Shown: one piece after another, positions 34,287-35,133 of the stretch | Position numbering within the stretch: the first letter of the stretch is position 1 | How the letters are laid out: every line of letters starts with the position of its first letter | Origin: Legionellales bacterium | Lineage (GTDB): Bacteria > Pseudomonadota > Gammaproteobacteria > Legionellales > Legionellaceae | Direction: 5' to 3' | Assembly: GCA_026399195.1 (NCBI GenBank) | Contig: JAPLRK010000078.1 | Coordinates: forward strand, 1-35,133 | DNA: 35,133 bases | The notes under the pieces: generated by a model | What the model was told of the DNA's origin: nothing | Databases searched by the model: none | The model's input: only the letters and a program-made list of their open reading frames with translations | Position numbers and translations under genes: made by a program

Positions 34287-35133
34287 ATGATTGAATTGTC
34301 TGGAGTAACGAAATCTTTTGATGGGCATGTGGTCTTGCACAAAATTGGTTTATTTGTTCAAGAAGGTGAAATTTTTGGCATCATTGGCAAAAGTGGGGCT
34401 GGGAAATCGACTTTATTGCGATGCATCAATTTATTAGAGCGTCCCGAAAAAGGCCAAGTGGTGGTGGACGGTGAAAACATCACCGAGATGTCTCCTAAAG
34501 CGCTTCGCATGGCACGTCACAAAATCGGCATCATTTTCCAACATTTTAATTTGGTCAACGCCTTATCGGTCTATGACAACATCGCTTTACCGATGCGTAT
34601 TCAAGGCATCGAGGAAGCGATCATTCATCAAAAAATCAATGAACTCGCCCCTCTTGTGGAATTATCTAAAAAGCTACGCGCCTATCCCCTACAACTCAGC
34701 GGCGGTCAAAAACAACGCGTTGCCATTGCCAGAGCCCTCAGTTGTTCGCCCAAAATCTTGCTTTGTGATGAAGCAACGTCGTCTCTTGATCCTGAAACGA
34801 CGGATGCCATTTTAGTTCTCTTAAAAAAAATCAATGCCCTCTATGGCATCACCATCGTGCTCATCACGCACGAAATGGCGGTGGTAAAACAAATTTGTCA
34901 TCGAGTGGCCATCATGGAGGCAGGAAAAATCATTGAAACTGCCGCGCTATCTACGGTGTTTTCTCATAAAAAAAGCCTGGTACGAAACCTGTTGTATACC
35001 CAATTAAGTCCGCAATTGCCCTCTTGTCTCACCCATTGTTTGACAGACGTTCCTAACCACAAACCCTTACTGCGCCTTCTTTTTGAAGGGGAAGGATCTA
35101 CCATGCCCTTCATCAGTCAATTGAGTCGAGAAC
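34287..35133 (+). CDS. metN: MetN, methionine ABC importer ATP-binding protein (3' end cut by window edge)
   Basis: It powers uptake of L/D-methionine with MetI and MetQ, which should follow beyond the edge. The frame runs open from ATG 34287 to the last base (282 codons). Walker A is GKSGAGKST (34-42), the Q-loop lies in [10 protein letters not shown], signature LSGGQKQR is at about 133-140, Walker B is [12 protein letters not shown] and the switch His is in [10 protein letters not shown]. After about residue 245 the C-terminal regulatory (NIL/ACT-like) domain begins, which marks MetN among polar amino-acid ATPases. Translation is probably controlled by the SAM-II leader; the Shine-Dalgarno is weak (GG seven bases upstream). 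Confidence 0.92.
   Translation, partial: MIELSGVTKSFDGHVVLHKIGLFVQEGEIFGIIGKSGAGKSTLLRCINLLERPEKGQVVVDGENITEMSPKALRMARHKIGIIFQHFNLVNALSVYDNIALPMRIQGIEEAIIHQKINELAPLVELSKKLRAYPLQLSGGQKQRVAIARALSCSPKILLCDEATSSLDPETTDAILVLLKKINALYGITIVLITHEMAVVKQICHRVAIMEAGKIIETAALSTVFSHKKSLVRNLLYTQLSPQLPSCLTHCLTDVPNHKPLLRLLFEGEGSTMPFISQLSRE

Overview
The window looks like chromosome of a Legionellales-type gammaproteobacterium, probably a host-associated or intracellular one. This is inferred from a Legionella-type beta-barrel outer-membrane protein, a free-standing fis, a recA promoter with no recognisable LexA box, and a 13.6-kb gene whose helicase-like core resembles giant proteins known mainly from eukaryotes. 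Genus-level placement is not possible from sequence reading alone.

Layout. (1) 1-6450, accessory: a left-edge minus-strand gene with a 34-residue Pro/Ala repeat; then, reading leftwards from 5562, a candidate modified-peptide (graspetide-like) operon of an ATP-grasp peptide ligase, an HlyD-type adaptor and a C39-peptidase ABC exporter. It is divergent from an S24-family repressor that lacks both catalytic residues, and candidate operators lie between them. (2) 6447-9020, remodelled ground: a frameshifted gene remnant, a 342-bp element with 17-bp terminal inverted repeats, an outer-membrane protein, yaiI with a probable CTG start, and repeat debris. (3) 9021-20398, mainly housekeeping: a methyltransferase, a BolA-family gene, rnpB, fis, a polysaccharide deacetylase, an A-type Fe-S carrier, a small membrane protein, trhP, the recA-recX-alaS run and acetoacetyl-CoA synthetase. 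(4) 20473-34038: one giant reading frame of about 4521 residues that matches, motif by motif, the eukaryotic DUF3638/DUF3645 ATPase family. (5) 34129-35133: a promoter, a SAM-II-type riboswitch and the 5' part of metN.

A palindromic repeat family (core GATCGGGAGCGAAAT) recurs at 1012-1144, 4270-4357, 8587-8600, 8877-8923, 12956-12987 and 14289-14314. Copies sit at both ends of the HlyD/ABC pair and at both ends of trhP. One copy supplies the last 22 codons of the ABC exporter. A second family (core GTTGGGCCAAGGCC) accompanies it at 4375 and 12860.

The two strongest discoveries are the giant DUF3638/DUF3645-like protein and the SAM-II riboswitch ahead of metN. The candidate peptide operon comes next; its precursor peptide is not evident in the window.
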